Origin: Spinellus fusiger
Taxonomy: Eukaryota; Mucoromycota; Mucoromycetes; Mucorales; Phycomycetaceae
Assembly: GCA_025094145.1 (NCBI GenBank)
Contig: JALLLS010000021.1
Coordinates: 248,001-312,000, forward strand
Direction of reading: 5' to 3'
Length of the DNA stretch: 64,000 nt
A model generated the notes under the pieces. The model ran no database searches. It saw nothing but the letters and a program-made list of their open reading frames with translations, and was not told the origin of the DNA. Shown here in pieces: positions 34,236-47,632 of the stretch (its first letter is position 1; the number at the start of each line of letters is the position of its first letter). Made by a program: the position numbers and the translations under genes.

Positions 34236-37125
34236 ACACTGTCGGTAGTCAGTGGTTGCCTTTTATATTGTAAAATCCCAATATGTAGCTAATTGATTGC
34301 TTTCTACTGTGAATGAAAGTGTGTACTATAAAAACTCCGAGTCATCTATTCATCTTTTCTTTTACTCACTACAAAACATCTATTAAACTTTCTTCTCAAT
34401 ATTACACGTCGAAATAGTTGAATAAAGAGACTTTCAGGAAAATAGGATAATTGAAATGACTATTAATGTATTAATTATTGGTTAAGTTTTTCTCACAGTG
34501 ATGAGTCAAACACTGTTGAACTTTTGACTCAATAAAAAACACTTTAAGTCTTTGATTCACCGGAAAATATTGTTATCTGATGGTAGAGCGTATACTATCA
34601 TGCTACGTTATACAATACATTACTGCTGTAACTTCTGGGAATACAAAGACCAGTACTATCTCTCATTAATCAATTATTACTATGTAAGAAGATCTGAACT
34701 GCTCAACTTTCTATTAACACCATAATTGATAATTATATAGGAAAAACACGAACACGAACACGAACAATTGAAAAAGGTATCACTAATAATGAAAAAAAAA
34801 TCAGTAGCCTAAGCCTGTTGTTATTTAATCATGATACAATGACTAATACAATAACTCTCTAACCAATACATAGCATTTTATAACATTAACAAACTATTGA
34901 TATATTAATCTTGTAACATGGATAGAAAAAAATCTCATCACAGTTTGTACAACTAAAAGAATGTAGTAATAAAGTATATTTAAATTAATTTTTTAATCTA
35001 AAGGTAAAAGTAGAAGTGTACAGAGTGATAAGACATTTCATAATAGATAGTGCCTTTAAGTTACACTACTCTTCCTTGATTCTCCAAGTTACTTAGACAT
35101 TGTAACCAATATAAGAATGGAGTACACAACCAGAGAGTTTATTTATAATCATATTACTATTGTCCGATCATATAGATTGATATTCTCATTAGCTCTTACA
35201 GCCTTTAACTATTTGTCAAACGAAAATAAACAGGAATAGAAAATTATGGCTACACACTCTATATTTACACTGCTAAAGAAGATAAGATAAAGCCAGTGTC
35301 TAAAGGCAGTTTTCTTCTGATTTCCGTAAAATTAATATTCAATTTTTTAATCTTTACCATACAGTTCAAAGTATTTTTTATTTTTGGGTGTTTAGTTGCT
35401 ATTCTCGTATTGGGCATGTTATCCACCCTATGAGAGTTTTTGAACAATAAAGATATACATATAAATACTTCAAATACAAAATTGGGAAAAATAATACAAA
35501 GAAAAAAGAAACAGAAAGATGGAGGAGTATAAAGTCTCAAATGAGAGAAATGAGAGATAAAAGAAAATGACAATGCAGATATAGACATTAGTTTTGGGCT
35601 TGGTCCCATAAGCTTTCAATAGACCAATCTTTGGTCTATCTATAAGTGTTGTTGATTATACGGGGCGTCTCACTCAACTCCTTTTATGGCTGAGTCAGAC
35701 CCAAAGTGGTGAACAATGCTATCTTTATCATACAGAGTTGACGGGTCCAAATGACGGATTTTGAAATATCAATTTTCGTATTGAAGAACACAATACAGTG
35801 AAGTATAGAAAAGGGTTCAATTTTTTGTTTTTCTGATAAAAAAATTGTTCCAAAAAATTTTTTTTTTTATATATTCTATTCCTTTTTCCCATACTATGCC
35901 TCCTCATATAACACTACTGAGCAAACAACAAAGACTCTCTTTAACAAAGAGAGAGAGAGAGAAGTGGCTTGAGATTGTTTTCAGACAATAGAGGAATTTC
36001 GCAAGATAATAAAGAAACTTGGCCTGTTTTCTTATAGAGTAGTAAGTAAATATAATCTTACTATTATGAACAAGAAAATGAGACTTTCTTGGACCAAATA
36101 CTATCATATTGAAATCTTTTGCTTTTATATATACCCCTTTTAATAAAGAAAAGAAAATGGTGAGAAATTAAAGGGGTTATATAGTCAGTGATACTGAAGT
36201 TCGGCTACTAATAGAGAATTTCTAGAACCAGGCATTCCAGCAACAATAACAACATATCTCACTCTACTTAATATGATTGATCTCCAACAATATTCGCAGC
36301 ACCATAAAAAATTAATAAGTCATATACAACTATCTCTAGAAGGTAAATAAGCGTTTGAAAATTAATAATTGACCAAATAATAAACAATAAATAAGTAGAG
36401 CATTGTATCTCTGCTTCTTTTGCTCACATTTTCTCTTAAATACAAGGATATTCTCTCTTTATCAGTTAGTGAAATATTATAATAGAGATTATGTGAATCT
36501 CATCTGATCTCAAGGGATATACATGAGTTTAAGCTCTTTTGGAAGCGTTCTTTATAAGGTTATTTCAATAGCATATGCTAGGTTGTTTATCTGATAGAAT
36601 TCGTCGTCTTATAAATTCTTCACATGAGCAAGATGACTACTATGTTAACTCTATTTTTCTTAAGGGAATGTAATGGATTTAGGCCCTTTTTCAAACTCAT
36701 TTGGTCATAAGGTGTCAATGCTGTATGTCAAAAGGTTACTTACTTTAATTTACCACTAATCTTTCTTCCCTCAAATATTTTGTAGTTTGGATTTTTCATA
36801 GGAGTAAGTATACTAGGATGACTAGTTGCTTTGGATAGCCTTGATTCTCAAAATCAACTAAAGTGATTCAATGTTATGGTAATTGTAGCACGTCCCTGAT
36901 ATTTGTGCCTTCCATTGGTGCTTATGATAATTGTATCCCTTTTATCATTGAATAGATGGCGTTGATCAAAGGTTTTTTTCCCAGTGTGAAACATGGGTTT
37001 GAGGCCTTTTTAGATTGATTCTTTGGGAATGTTTCTAATGGTCTCTTCATCACGATGATCATCCCTTCAATATTTGAATAAATGGAACTGACCCAAACTC
37101 TTTCCTACAGAAATCCATAACTCAC

Positions 37126-37177
37126 GCAATACTATTCTTATGCAATACTATTCTTATGCAATACTATTCTTATGCAA
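37126..37177. repeat. 16-bp tandem repeat, three perfect units
   Basis: GCAATACTATTCTTAT is repeated three times without mismatch and followed by a fourth GCAA start. Confidence 0.95.
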
Positions 37178-38558
37178 AAACACACATTTGATAATAAGAA
37201 AATTTAAACAGACGCTGAATAGTATAAAATAGGCCTTAACCTTAAAACTGAATGATAGACGACTTATTTTATCACATGACCTGAATTGACCCTATTGTCA
37301 TCATCTCGGAATGCATGTGTTATGAGTAACAATTCTATATCAGATCATGATATTCATTTTTCTAAAATAGCAATTCTTTATAGAACAAGAAATACGCTCT
37401 AAGGCGTAGTAGAAGTTTCTGACCGCTCTAAAATAATACAATATGTGGCTGTATTTTGTTATAGATACCGATATATTTTACATTCTTTATATTTGAAGCA
37501 AATAATATTTTATGCGATATAATTTAATGCAAGATTACATATTGTAGATTATGATACTTGATAATAGGTATGAAAATCATTTATAGACTTCACCAAAAGC
37601 TTGTTTTACTTGTTAACAAATTATTAAATAGAACAAGCTTCACTGTTTGAAAATTCGTCTTCTTGGTTAGACCGTTTCCAATTTCGAGAGATATAAGCCA
37701 TTTTTCATTTAGCATAGCAGCACATACTCTAGATCGTTATAGAAAGTAGTGAGAAAAAGACTTTATAACCATATATTTATTGTCTCAATATATTATATGT
37801 GTGAGTGCAAAATGGCAAATAGTGACTAAATAAGACAATGATGGATACATTTGTAAATTTGGTACGCTTATCACAAGTATAGATTTAATTGATCAAAATA
37901 TCCACTTGCTTCAAGGTCTATTACTTTAGATAGTAAACTTTGTTAAACATAAGATACTGTGGAATTTATAATATCTACCCAGTGGTATTTACTTATCAAG
38001 GAGTGTAGACTATGAAATACCACTGTCTACTATATTATTGCCTGCTGGGTGTATTAAGGTTTTATGAGAGAATATAGATGCAGAGAAGTCTGATTATTAG
38101 TTCAATGTCCTTCAATGAAAAGCATTAATAAAAATATTTAGCCTTACGTTTACAAAAAATTAAACATCCAGCCTTAAGAAACTCCACAATCAGATGAAAG
38201 TCTATCATAGTGGGGTTTTGTTTTTGTTTTTTATGAGAAAGTATAATGTCTTTTATCGAATCTTTGTATGAAGATTTAAATAATTAAAGCTTTATTGAAA
38301 TATACTATACACATTTTCATTTAAGTTTAATAGACGCAGTTGTGTTTGTATTTTGTAATTAATATAATGCTTGGAAACATTCGTCTAAAAGTTTTATAGA
38401 GATATATACTATTTGTGTGAGGACCAAAAGCTTTAGAGTAAGGTTTTAACTTAAACCATTTTAGCTACTTGATCAGATGACCATTTTTAATCGCTGTCTA
38501 ACCAGATATTTATACATTCAATGGCTATATTGAACATTATATTCTTAAATTGGAAAAT

Positions 38559-38659
38559 AATACACTATTTTCATAAACTATCCGTTCTTTTTCTTTTCTT
38601 TTTTTATATAAAGAAATTTGTTTAAAATTCGAGCAGATAATTTGTGAAAATAGTGTATT
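38559..38659. repeat. Perfect 15-bp inverted repeat, 71-bp spacer
   Basis: AATACACTATTTTCA at 38559-38573 is exactly complementary to TGAAAATAGTGTATT at 38645-38659. The spacer is CT-rich then AT-rich and encodes nothing obvious. It may be a short foldback or solo-MITE relic. Confidence 0.7.
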
Positions 38660-39599
38660 TTTACAGGAGCATAATGAAAAGAAAGTCTTATTTTAAGACA
38701 TAGTGACTCCAGCTACTAGTAGATGATAATAGAGTACAAACATAGTACAGACAATGGCATATAAAATCTATAGGCATGTTTACAAATGAAGTATACAACT
38801 TAATGAATAAAGAACTACATTTAGATCCATCATTAGCTAGCCTCAGAATAATATTTTATTTTCCCGGTAATTTATAATTTTATTCGTCATTTCCCGGAAA
38901 AATTAAAAATAAAAACCACACAGCAGGAAATTGTGTAAACCTTAGGTTAAGTTGGCTGAGACTAATATTTTCCACTTTCCGCTTAAATCCTCATTCGCAT
39001 CAACCCTATTGAGTTCCAATCTTCATTCGATTCAGAGCTTATCAATTCCAATAGCTGAAATAGTAGAGTATTAAGGAATGTCAAGAGATGAACAACAGTA
39101 CATGACTGCATAGTACTTTTTACATATTTATCTCTAAGTATATAAAGCCACTATGGTATATATGAAATATAAAATAAACTGATTTCATAGAACCACTTGG
39201 ATGGCAATCCGCCTAAATGGTCATTTTTATTCATTTGAAAAGGAAATGAATCTGACAAAAAAGCAAAAAAATAAAATTGAATATAGGGTGAGGAATTCAG
39301 CTAAAAAATCAGATAATGCATCTAATTTAGACTATAGCCACAAAGTCGTGAAATTAAGTGAGAGTTAGCAATACACTTAAACAATAAACCTAAACATTTT
39401 AATAAGGCGACCAGAAGAATATAATCGACGGTTTTAAATGCTGATTTCCTTTTTTAGTTTCATATTTTATCTTAATAGTGTTATAGCTTCACGAACTCAT
39501 TAGCTAAAGACATGGAAGTTTCAATAAATACATAAAATAGGGTTAATAATATATAATGGTAGTCTTACTACAAGGTTATTCATTAAACATCGTGGCTAT

Positions 39600-40655
39600 T
39601 CTTGATATCAATGACAGTCTGGCATCTCCGCCCTATGCTGACAATGAGGGTATTTGTTACTTGTTTAGATATTCTTACCCTATTCCAGCATCAGGGTAGC
39701 CTCCAACTTTTGTTAGTGGTATAAACTTTCTTATCCTTCCTAATGAATTTATTGAGTTGAGCCCACAGATGCTCAATTGTATTAGAATCAGGACTTTGTG
39801 AGGGCCAGTAAAGAGTCATTGCTATACTATCAACTACTCTCTCATTGAGTTGTCTTACTCGTATGGGGTCTAGCATTGTCCTCCTGTAGGCAGTAACTGA
39901 CTCCATAGTTTATGAGAGAAGTGTTTGAGTTAAGGGCAGTAGGTTTCTTCCAAGGCATTGATGCACTTGTCGGAGCTTATCGTGCCCTCCACTACAATCC
40001 ATCTCTCAACCCCTTCCCCACTAAAACAATACATACTATCACTCCACCACCACCAAACTCCTTTGTTTCCGGAACATTCCTAAGCTTAAAGGCCATAACA
40101 CACTGCCTGATGACTTTTATTACCTTTCATAGCTCATTAATTCCCCTCTGAACTCATTGGAACAGACAACCTCTTGCCACTGCTCAAGGATTCAGTCAAT
40201 GTGCTCATGGGCCCACTGAAGTCTTACTTTTATACCATTCTTTGTTAAATAAGCTTTATCACTGGACTGAATGAATGAATGAAATTCCATTTCATCAAGG
40301 TAATTTTTTAAAGTCTTGTCTGAGACCTTAATGCCCATGTCTGCCATGATGGCCTCCTTGGTCTGATAAAAATCATTGACTATTGTTCTTCTCAACCATC
40401 GGAGGACACCGTTGTCCAGCTTTTTCGTCGGCCACTCTTGGGACAAGGCACCACCAAGCCTTTCTTCCTGAGGTGTCTCACAATGTCCTTTACAGTGGCA
40501 GGAGGAACATTGAACATACGAGATGTCTCGGCCATGGTGTTGTTCATGTTCAGCACCTTGTGGAGAATGGCTGAGCGAGTCTCGAGGCCAGTATATTTCT
40601 CACATATCTCAAAGGTTTTAGTGAAAATGTTTACGGTATTGGATGAGTCAGACAT
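39600..40655 (-). mobile_element. Degenerate Tc1-like transposon
   Basis: Minus-strand pieces follow Tc1 order. An N-terminal helix-turn-helix lies at 40655-40392 (TSRMFNVPPATVKDIVRHLR). A second HTH and linker lies at 40446-40192 (DMGIKVSDKTLKNYLDEMEF, then LTKNGIKVRLQWAHEH). A C-terminal DDE region lies at 39906-39691 (YWPSQSPDSNTIEHLWAQLN), and the tail CQTVIDIK is near 39610-39630. Frameshifts and stops separate the pieces, so it is inactive. Confidence 0.75.
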
Positions 40656-40679
40656 TAAGAGAAAATAATTGTTATGAAA

Positions 40680-43120
40680 AAGACAATAGTCTGAAATTTG
40701 AAATCGTCAATTAAATTCTTCTGGTAACATAATATTTGGATGTTATTAAGTCTCTGACAGAATAGGTCCTAATTAAAAAAAAAATCACGACAGAGAGAGG
40801 TTTGATATGCTTGAGGATATACATATTCATAAACTGCTGAGTGTTTGGTAGCTTGAGAATAAACAAAGATCACTAAGAAAGGTAAAGTGTTTGTATTAGC
40901 AAGAACCAGATTAATAATAATGAGCAAAAAGACATTTGAAGACATTGTGAACAGATTTATACATGCTCATTCTTTTATTGGATGCAATGATCTTTTGTGG
41001 ATAATAAATAATTAGTTTGGACCTTTCATATTTGTATTTAACACTCAATAATAATCATTATCTCAAAGGATATATCTACTGACCTTTATTTTAGACATAA
41101 TTTTTTGTATAAACACTCATCCCCAATAGCCTTCGAAATGTTTGATTCAACCTAAACAATCCTCAACAGTAACATTTTAGTAAGCTTCTATAATGCAAAG
41201 TGTTGACTCTGAACTAATATCTAAAGGGTTTATTTTACTCTATCTTTTGATTATGAACTGGTGTTCCATTATAGGATTCAAGAAAGGTAAGGTGGAATAC
41301 ATAGATATTTGTGCACTCTTTAGTAAATACTATTCATGACAACTAAAAAAATTCCTTATTTGTTATGCCTGTAAGGGATATTAATAAAACAGGAGGTGAG
41401 ATTATTATACCATCAGATTATGCCACTATTTCTTCTATTGTTAAGCCAAGAGTAGCAGAGGGATATTAATAAAAGTGGTATAAAAGAAACAATATGTGCT
41501 TAGGAAAGAGTTTTTGAGGTGTTCTGTTGAGATTTTTCTAAGTTTCGGAGAAACAGTACGATTGTGTAAATTAAGTTAGTTGAATAAAACAGATGCACTG
41601 CTTCTTGGGATTAAGTACTGATTAGCAGTTATTGGTATAGATATCCTCTCTTTTTACACTAACTCAATACTATAATCTCCTATATGTATTCATTCTCTAG
41701 GTATATTTTGATCTATTCACCAACTGAAAGATAATAACTGTTAACATGTGTCTTATGCTTTAATCAAACACTCAACACATCTTTCTCTATGAAATCACAA
41801 AGATATACACATCCTACATTAATAATATTGTGTCTCAAATCGAGAATAGTCTCTGAGGGAAAATGGCACCCATCTATAGTATTTTTTAGACATTATAATG
41901 TCGATTAATAGACTATCGATATAAATGTTGAGAATAGTAAACAAGGCATCTTAATGTACATATAGATCAAGGTATCGATTTTAATTATTCTTTTTTAACT
42001 ATATGAAAGAGACTTTGGTCTTATATCAGAATATATAATAAAGAAAACGCGTAATTCTCTTAATTACTACTCCCTAAAGATACTTCAAAAACACTAGTTT
42101 AATTAGGATTGCCAAGTTACTTGATAGAATTACTATATAAAATAAACTAAGGTGTCTTAGCCTCAGTTTATTTATGCTATAGAAAAGCAATTCACTAAAC
42201 AGTTGTTTCTTTTATTTGTACATTTTTATTTTTAAATACAAGCCATCATATCTTTATTTCATCTCTTTATTAAAGATGACAGATAAAGTAGTTTTATATC
42301 TTCAGAATCACAAATATGTTTAGAGTAAATGATATGTTTCTAGTTTACTAGATTTAAAGGGTGTGTGAGATAGGGATGTGTGATTCTATCTTCATGGATG
42401 AGATGTATGGACATAATAAATAGCTTGCAAATGAAAAAGGAGACAATATCACTGGCAAGAATAGGAAAAGTAGTATAAAAAGTGTCATTGTCTACTTCTT
42501 TAATAATGAGCAGATCTTTAATTCGAGAAGCTATTTGTAGTAACGATAAGTACTGTAGGCTTTCATAGACTTGAATAGTGGTTTGGATCCAGTTCTTGTC
42601 TTGTTTTGTTTTTGTTCCATCACTTTAAGCTATAGTTTCTTTGTTGTTATTCGTGAAGTATTATTTTTATTTCTACTATCTGTTTGTTCTCTGACATCCT
42701 ATATCGTTTGTGGCATTTCCCATATACACACCACCACCATCACCACTTCATCAACAAGGACATCCCCAAATCCTTTTCTTCCCGTTTATATACTGTGCCA
42801 CTAGCCAGCCTCCCAAGGCCCTACGTGTCTCTCATTGATCTCAAAGTGCCCAACATTACAGATATTACATACTTTGAACCTTAATGCTAGATAATGGATA
42901 ACATATCGACACTTTTGCATATAACTTTTTTACTTTTTACTTTCTACTTTAGTGTAAACATAACTCTATTTTCTCAAACTAAAACCAAAATAGAAAGAGT
43001 ATTTATTGTATTTAATCAAAGGTTTCTTATTTTCTTCTTGTCCTTTGATTCTTTCTGTTGAGAAAAGACATAGACTCCTCAATCATACTCAATTCTTATA
43101 AATATAATTCAAAGGATAGG
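40680..43120. other. AT-rich gene-poor DNA
   Basis: No supported gene. A segment at 42720-42890 with CCCAAGGCCCTACGTGTCTC resembles one at 23.5 kb. Confidence 0.45.
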
Positions 43121-43125
43121 AATTC

Positions 43126-44591
43126 ATGACACTCAAACAACGTGTTGAAAGAAACCCTCTTTATACACCTCCCAGGGATTACTGTCTGAAAGATCTGTCT
43201 CTTAAGAATATGAATCTTAAGAATGAAGTCCCCAAAGAAACACAGCAATCCACCCCACCTACTGAAGAAATACAGACCATTAAAATACCCATTGAAGAAG
43301 CAAATCGCTTGATGCTATCTACCAAAACAGCAAAGGCTATAGGTACTAAGGGTAAACATATTAAAAGATTAACTGTATTCTACACTGCCATTGACCATTA
43401 TAAATAAATATATACATAGCCTTTGTTAGAGTCAGTAGTAATACAGTAGCAGCTAATCTCTGTATCTTATTTTGCGTAGGAATATTAGAAAACATAAAAG
43501 CTCAATTGTCCAATATCAAAATCACCAAGCTTCTCCTGCCCATGGTTGCTCTATGCATACTCTACAGCTCTGCACTGGTAAAGTATTCCCACGTCATCAC
43601 TGAGCCTGCACTAGACACACTCTGTTCCCCTGATTTCATGACTACATTTTCAATCTGTGAGACCCACATATTCCCCATACCAGACTTCACATCTATCATC
43701 AGAGTACAAGAATCACTCTACGACAGAGTGATATCCCAGGTTGGCCCAGATGCCATCTCTACACTAGACTTCAAAAAAGCTGAACTGGCTACGCGTGACC
43801 TACAGGTCATCATCAAACATTCTACGCTAGCCAGTGCCGGTGCTTTAAATGAGAAGCTGGATGAATACAGGGAGAAGTCTCGTATTTTTAGCAGAAATCT
43901 ATTGACGTTGAAGGCCCAGACAAAAGGCGTTATTGACAAATTGATTGCGTACCATGCATTTACAATGAAAGAACTGTCTGATGTTTTGGAAAGAAAGAAG
44001 AGCAGAAAGGAACTGAGATCGGTGTACACATATATAATGTCTCTGACAGGTAACCTATAGTTTATTGACATCTTGTTCGTTTGGAAGAGTGCTTACCACC
44101 ACCACCCCTTTCTTCTTCTTTTCTTTTGAATAGAGAAAGAAGCAAAACGTCTTATTCTTTCCATCGAGAAAGCCCAAGAGTCTTTGAGTGATTTGGAAGA
44201 AGACTTGTATATCTTTAGGGATATTTCAGAAGAAGAGAAGCACTATCAGCAGGCAAATTACCCTGACCTGATAAGAGAGTTTGCCAATCTCCTTCAAGGG
44301 AAACCTTATGAGCGTCCTTTGGTTGAAGAAAATCTTGTTCTACTAAAGAGCTTTGACTTGGAGTGTAGAAACGCTTCTTCTATATTAGCATTGATGATGG
44401 ATCGTATGGAGTCCTTTCAACTGGATTTGGAAGAGTTGAGATCTCAGATCGTAGCACCTATTGTGATACCTGATGCTATTCCTTTGGAGGAACATGTTAA
44501 AAATATTGCGATTGCAATTAAGCGACTTAAGAGTACAAAGTCTGTCCTATGGAAATCAGGGCTGACCATTGATGAAAGTTCATCAGGGTAA
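43126..44591 (+). CDS. Single-pass membrane, coiled-coil protein of unknown function
   Basis: Exons 43126-43351, 43480-44049 and 44134-44591 join in frame through GTAAAC...GCGTAG and GTAACC...GAATAG to give 417 residues. The first ~80 residues are hydrophilic and basic (MTLKQRVERNPLYTPPRDYC). One hydrophobic segment at about residues 90-115 (ITKLLLPMVALCILYSSALV) is probably a signal anchor. Two Cys follow (DTLCSPDFMTTFSICETHIF). The rest is helical and coiled-coil-like (LNEKLDEYREKSRIFSRNLL, then EKEAKRLILSIEKAQESLSD) and ends near WKSGLTIDESSSG. No catalytic motif was recognised. It is the only multi-exon gene between the lipase and 48.4 kb. Confidence 0.75.
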
Positions 44592-44599
44592 TAAGAAAA

Positions 44600-45630
44600 A
44601 AAAGAGTGTTGATATTCTAATAACATGGGATACTACTGGGTCTGATTTCTTTCTTGTTGTAACCATGAAGTGTTAAAATAGCATTGTTTATGTTTATGTT
44701 TATGTTTTTTTTTTAAGAATTTGAGATAAATAAATGAAATTCACTGATAAACTATGAAAAGTTAATATTGCTGGGAATAGAGAGATTTGGTCTCTTGCTT
44801 TAGAAGCTATTATGGGGATTTCATACAAGATGAAACGTAGAACAGCATACATCGTGAGAACAAATACACCCTTTGAGCTTTTGAGAAATAGACTCTTTTA
44901 AAACTAAACATTTGATCAAGGGTTCTTAACAGTATAAATACAGAAAGAAGAATAGTACCAAAAGAAACCAATAAACAAAACATACACTTCATGAGAAGAG
45001 TAGTTGTTAAGTCATCAATAAAATGTACCTGTGCTTTTGAAAATCAGAATTATATTCCTATAAAGACACTTTTTCTACTTTTAATAACAATAGCATACAA
45101 TAGCTATATTAGGCTGCAGTGGTTCATTTGCTTGTCACTACAGTGTTGGAAGGTCCTTGATAAAATTAGAATTAAACTGATAGAACAAAAAATAGGCAGA
45201 AATAAAGACACAGTTCAAACAAACAACTCAATCTATTTGTAAATGAAAAAAAGATCTTATAGTGAAGAAGCGATCTATTGTTCTGATCTTATTTATAGAT
45301 GCAACTCCCTCTCTCTCTCTTTTTATTTAAATCGACACCCTTTCCTTCTATTATAAAGTAAGCTACTCAATCTTAAGTCAAGAAAATAAACAGGTAGATA
45401 CCGTTGCTATTGTTTGTTAGGACGAATTCTTACTAGGTCTTCCTCTGATAAGAGAAAAGAGATCAATGTGTAGACTCACACCTCAAATCACATGCGAGTA
45501 TACCTGTCAGTAGTGCCTAGTGTTGAGATATCTTACCTATTCAATCTGTCATATTAGACTGTAGGGAATATAGTAAGTTATTCTCAAAAGACTGGAGTCA
45601 TTAAGGATTCACCCCACATTGAGAGAAAGT
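44600..45630. other. Intergenic, nothing identified
   Basis: Short open frames near 44810-45240 have no recognisable content. Confidence 0.4.
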
Positions 45631-45640
45631 TCATCGTTGA

Positions 45641-45984
45641 TAATAATAATAGTAATAATAATAATAGTAATAATAATAATAATAATAATAGTAATAATAA
45701 TAATAATAATAGTAATAATAGTAATAGTAATAATAATAATAGTAATAATAGTAATAATAATAATAGTAATAATAATAATAATAATAGTAATAGTAATAAT
45801 AGTAATAATAATAATAGTAATAATAGTAATAATAGTAATAATAATAATAGTAATAATAGTAATAATAATAATAGTAATAATAGTAATAATAATAATAGTA
45901 ATAATAGTAATAGTAATAATAGTAATAATAATAATAGTAATAATAATAATAATAATAATAATAGTAATAATAGTAATAATAGTA

Positions 45985-46019
<35 letters not shown>

Positions 46020-46051
46020 AATAATGATAATAATAATAATAACAATAATAA
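45641..46051. repeat. 410-bp imperfect TAA/TAG trinucleotide array
   Basis: TAA and TAG triplets alternate for about 137 units with perfect triplet phase, ending with a few GAT and AAC variants. The complementary strand reads as poly-Leu and the other frame as Ile/Val, giving long but spurious open frames. The mix of two triplets may form higher-order motifs such as AATAATAGTAATAAT. Confidence 0.95.
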
Positions 46052-46054
46052 AAA

Positions 46055-46770
46055 AGAGGGGATTAGGCTACTATATCGACTGATGAGAACAGAGTAAGGC
46101 TCTATGCCAGTGACAGAAATGTTAGAGTCATAAAGAAGGACAAGACTGCTTATCATCTCCCATCCCCCAGTCATGTTAGCACACTTAGTGAATGAGAGTG
46201 TCCATGTGGGAAGGTGCTTTAGTAGTAAAGATATTGAGAGGCTCTTTGGTAAATTACACTATGAGAATCACAAATCACAACAAAGTCATAAAGAAAGCAT
46301 ACCTCCCTGAACTTCAGTGTTTAGTCTATTAATCATAGAGCAAATTGCCTACTTTTTAAATAGGACTCTGACATCCATAGAAGCAAGTGAACAAAGGATT
46401 AAAGGGTAAATTATGGCATTTAATCCTCTCTAGACTATACTGACAGACCCAATGTTAGTATAAGGTGTTAGGAAGTGATGAATGACAAAGGTAGACCAAC
46501 AGACTATTAAACAGGTTATAATAATAATAAATCCTTTGTATACATGCATCAGTCTTCTCTTTATACATTGAAGGTTTGAAGTTTGTATCCAAGGAATTCA
46601 TAGACTCATACCACCATGGGTGGATAAAGAAAGAAAAGAAAAGAAACTGGATGTTATATCTGCACCATTTCAAAGCTCAATAAGGCTTCTTTATCTCTAC
46701 ATAACTCTTTACTATAACCATAGACATGAGTTATATAGTTAGATCTCAAATTTTACATGAACAAATAAAA
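46055..46770. other. Intergenic, nothing identified
   Basis: No gene-like feature was seen between the trinucleotide array and the Tc1-like remnant. Confidence 0.35.
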
Positions 46771-46779
46771 GGGTATTTT

Positions 46780-47110
46780 GTAGCTATCTTTGGCATCTAC
46801 TACATTCTGACAATGAGGTTTTCTTTCAACTATTGCTCACTTGTGTATAAATGTCGGCTCTATCTTCTTGGAGAAGTTGGACTACTCTAGAGTCTGAGGA
46901 AAAAAGATGGCTAAGTTGAGGATAGCTCTTTATCTCCAGGATCCCGATGAGTTTGGTCTTGGGGTGACAAGAATATCACTCTATTTTCCTCTTGATATCT
47001 CCAGAGTTTCTCCCAGCCATCTTGTTTGCCTCAGCAGAATTAGTCTCTTTGTTTTTGTTTTGTTTTGAATTCTGCTCATGGTGAAAGAAGTCATATTTAG
47101 CATACAAGTA
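46780..47110 (-). mobile_element. Small Tc1-like remnant
   Basis: The minus strand near 46780-46830 reads HCQNVVDAKDSYK, matching the C-terminal tail seen in the elements at 5.3 kb and 39.6 kb. Further pieces nearby (RQTRWLGETLEISRGK, TPRPNSSGSWR) could be parts of the N-terminal helix-turn-helix. The central catalytic part is missing. Confidence 0.45.
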
Positions 47111-47589
47111 GTATCAGCGTCAGACTTGTTGTGTACAACAAACTCTTGCATAAATAAAGCACAAATGTTTCTGCTAATATTTATTTTTATGTTTTATAGT
47201 AGGAGTCTTTCTATAGATACCAGAGTCTAAAGAAGTAAAAGCAAGTAGATAGACACCTTCCTTGGCTATAGAAGACCCATTGAAATTTCAAATGGTACAA
47301 ATTTACTGTTTAGTTACTTTAAAAGTATTTCAGGGTGTGTATTCTCTCTTAAAAACACACTGTAGAATGGCTTTATCTTTTTGGGATTTTTCTCTTAAAA
47401 AAAAAGGGCTTGAGTCAAGGGATGGTTTATTAGACAGTTTTGTCTTTATAAAGATATAATTGTTCAATAAGCTTAGGTTGAAGATAAAGAAAAAGAAAAG
47501 TCTATGAGAGAAATTAGCTCATAGGAAGCATTGAAATTATTCAAACATTTACGCCTATAGTTGCTGATATGAAGGAATCCTATTCTTCC

Positions 47590-47632
47590 TTTCTTTTAAT
47601 TTCTTTCTTTCTTTCTTTCTTTCTTTCTTTTG
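47590..47632. repeat. TTCT tetranucleotide microsatellite
   Basis: About eight to ten TTTC/TTCT units lie in the gene-poor stretch 47120-48420, which otherwise holds nothing identifiable. Confidence 0.9.

Larger units (their letters stand above)
34240..39580. other. Long AT-rich gene-poor DNA
   Basis: No supported gene in over 5 kb. Contents noted separately are a 16-bp tandem triplication at 37126 and a 15-bp inverted repeat at 38559/38645. Poly-A/T tracts are frequent. Confidence 0.5.

Noticed and set aside
45584..46174. Long poly-Leu (minus) and poly-Ile/Val (plus) open frames
   Set aside because: Both are translations of the TAA/TAG trinucleotide array, not genes.
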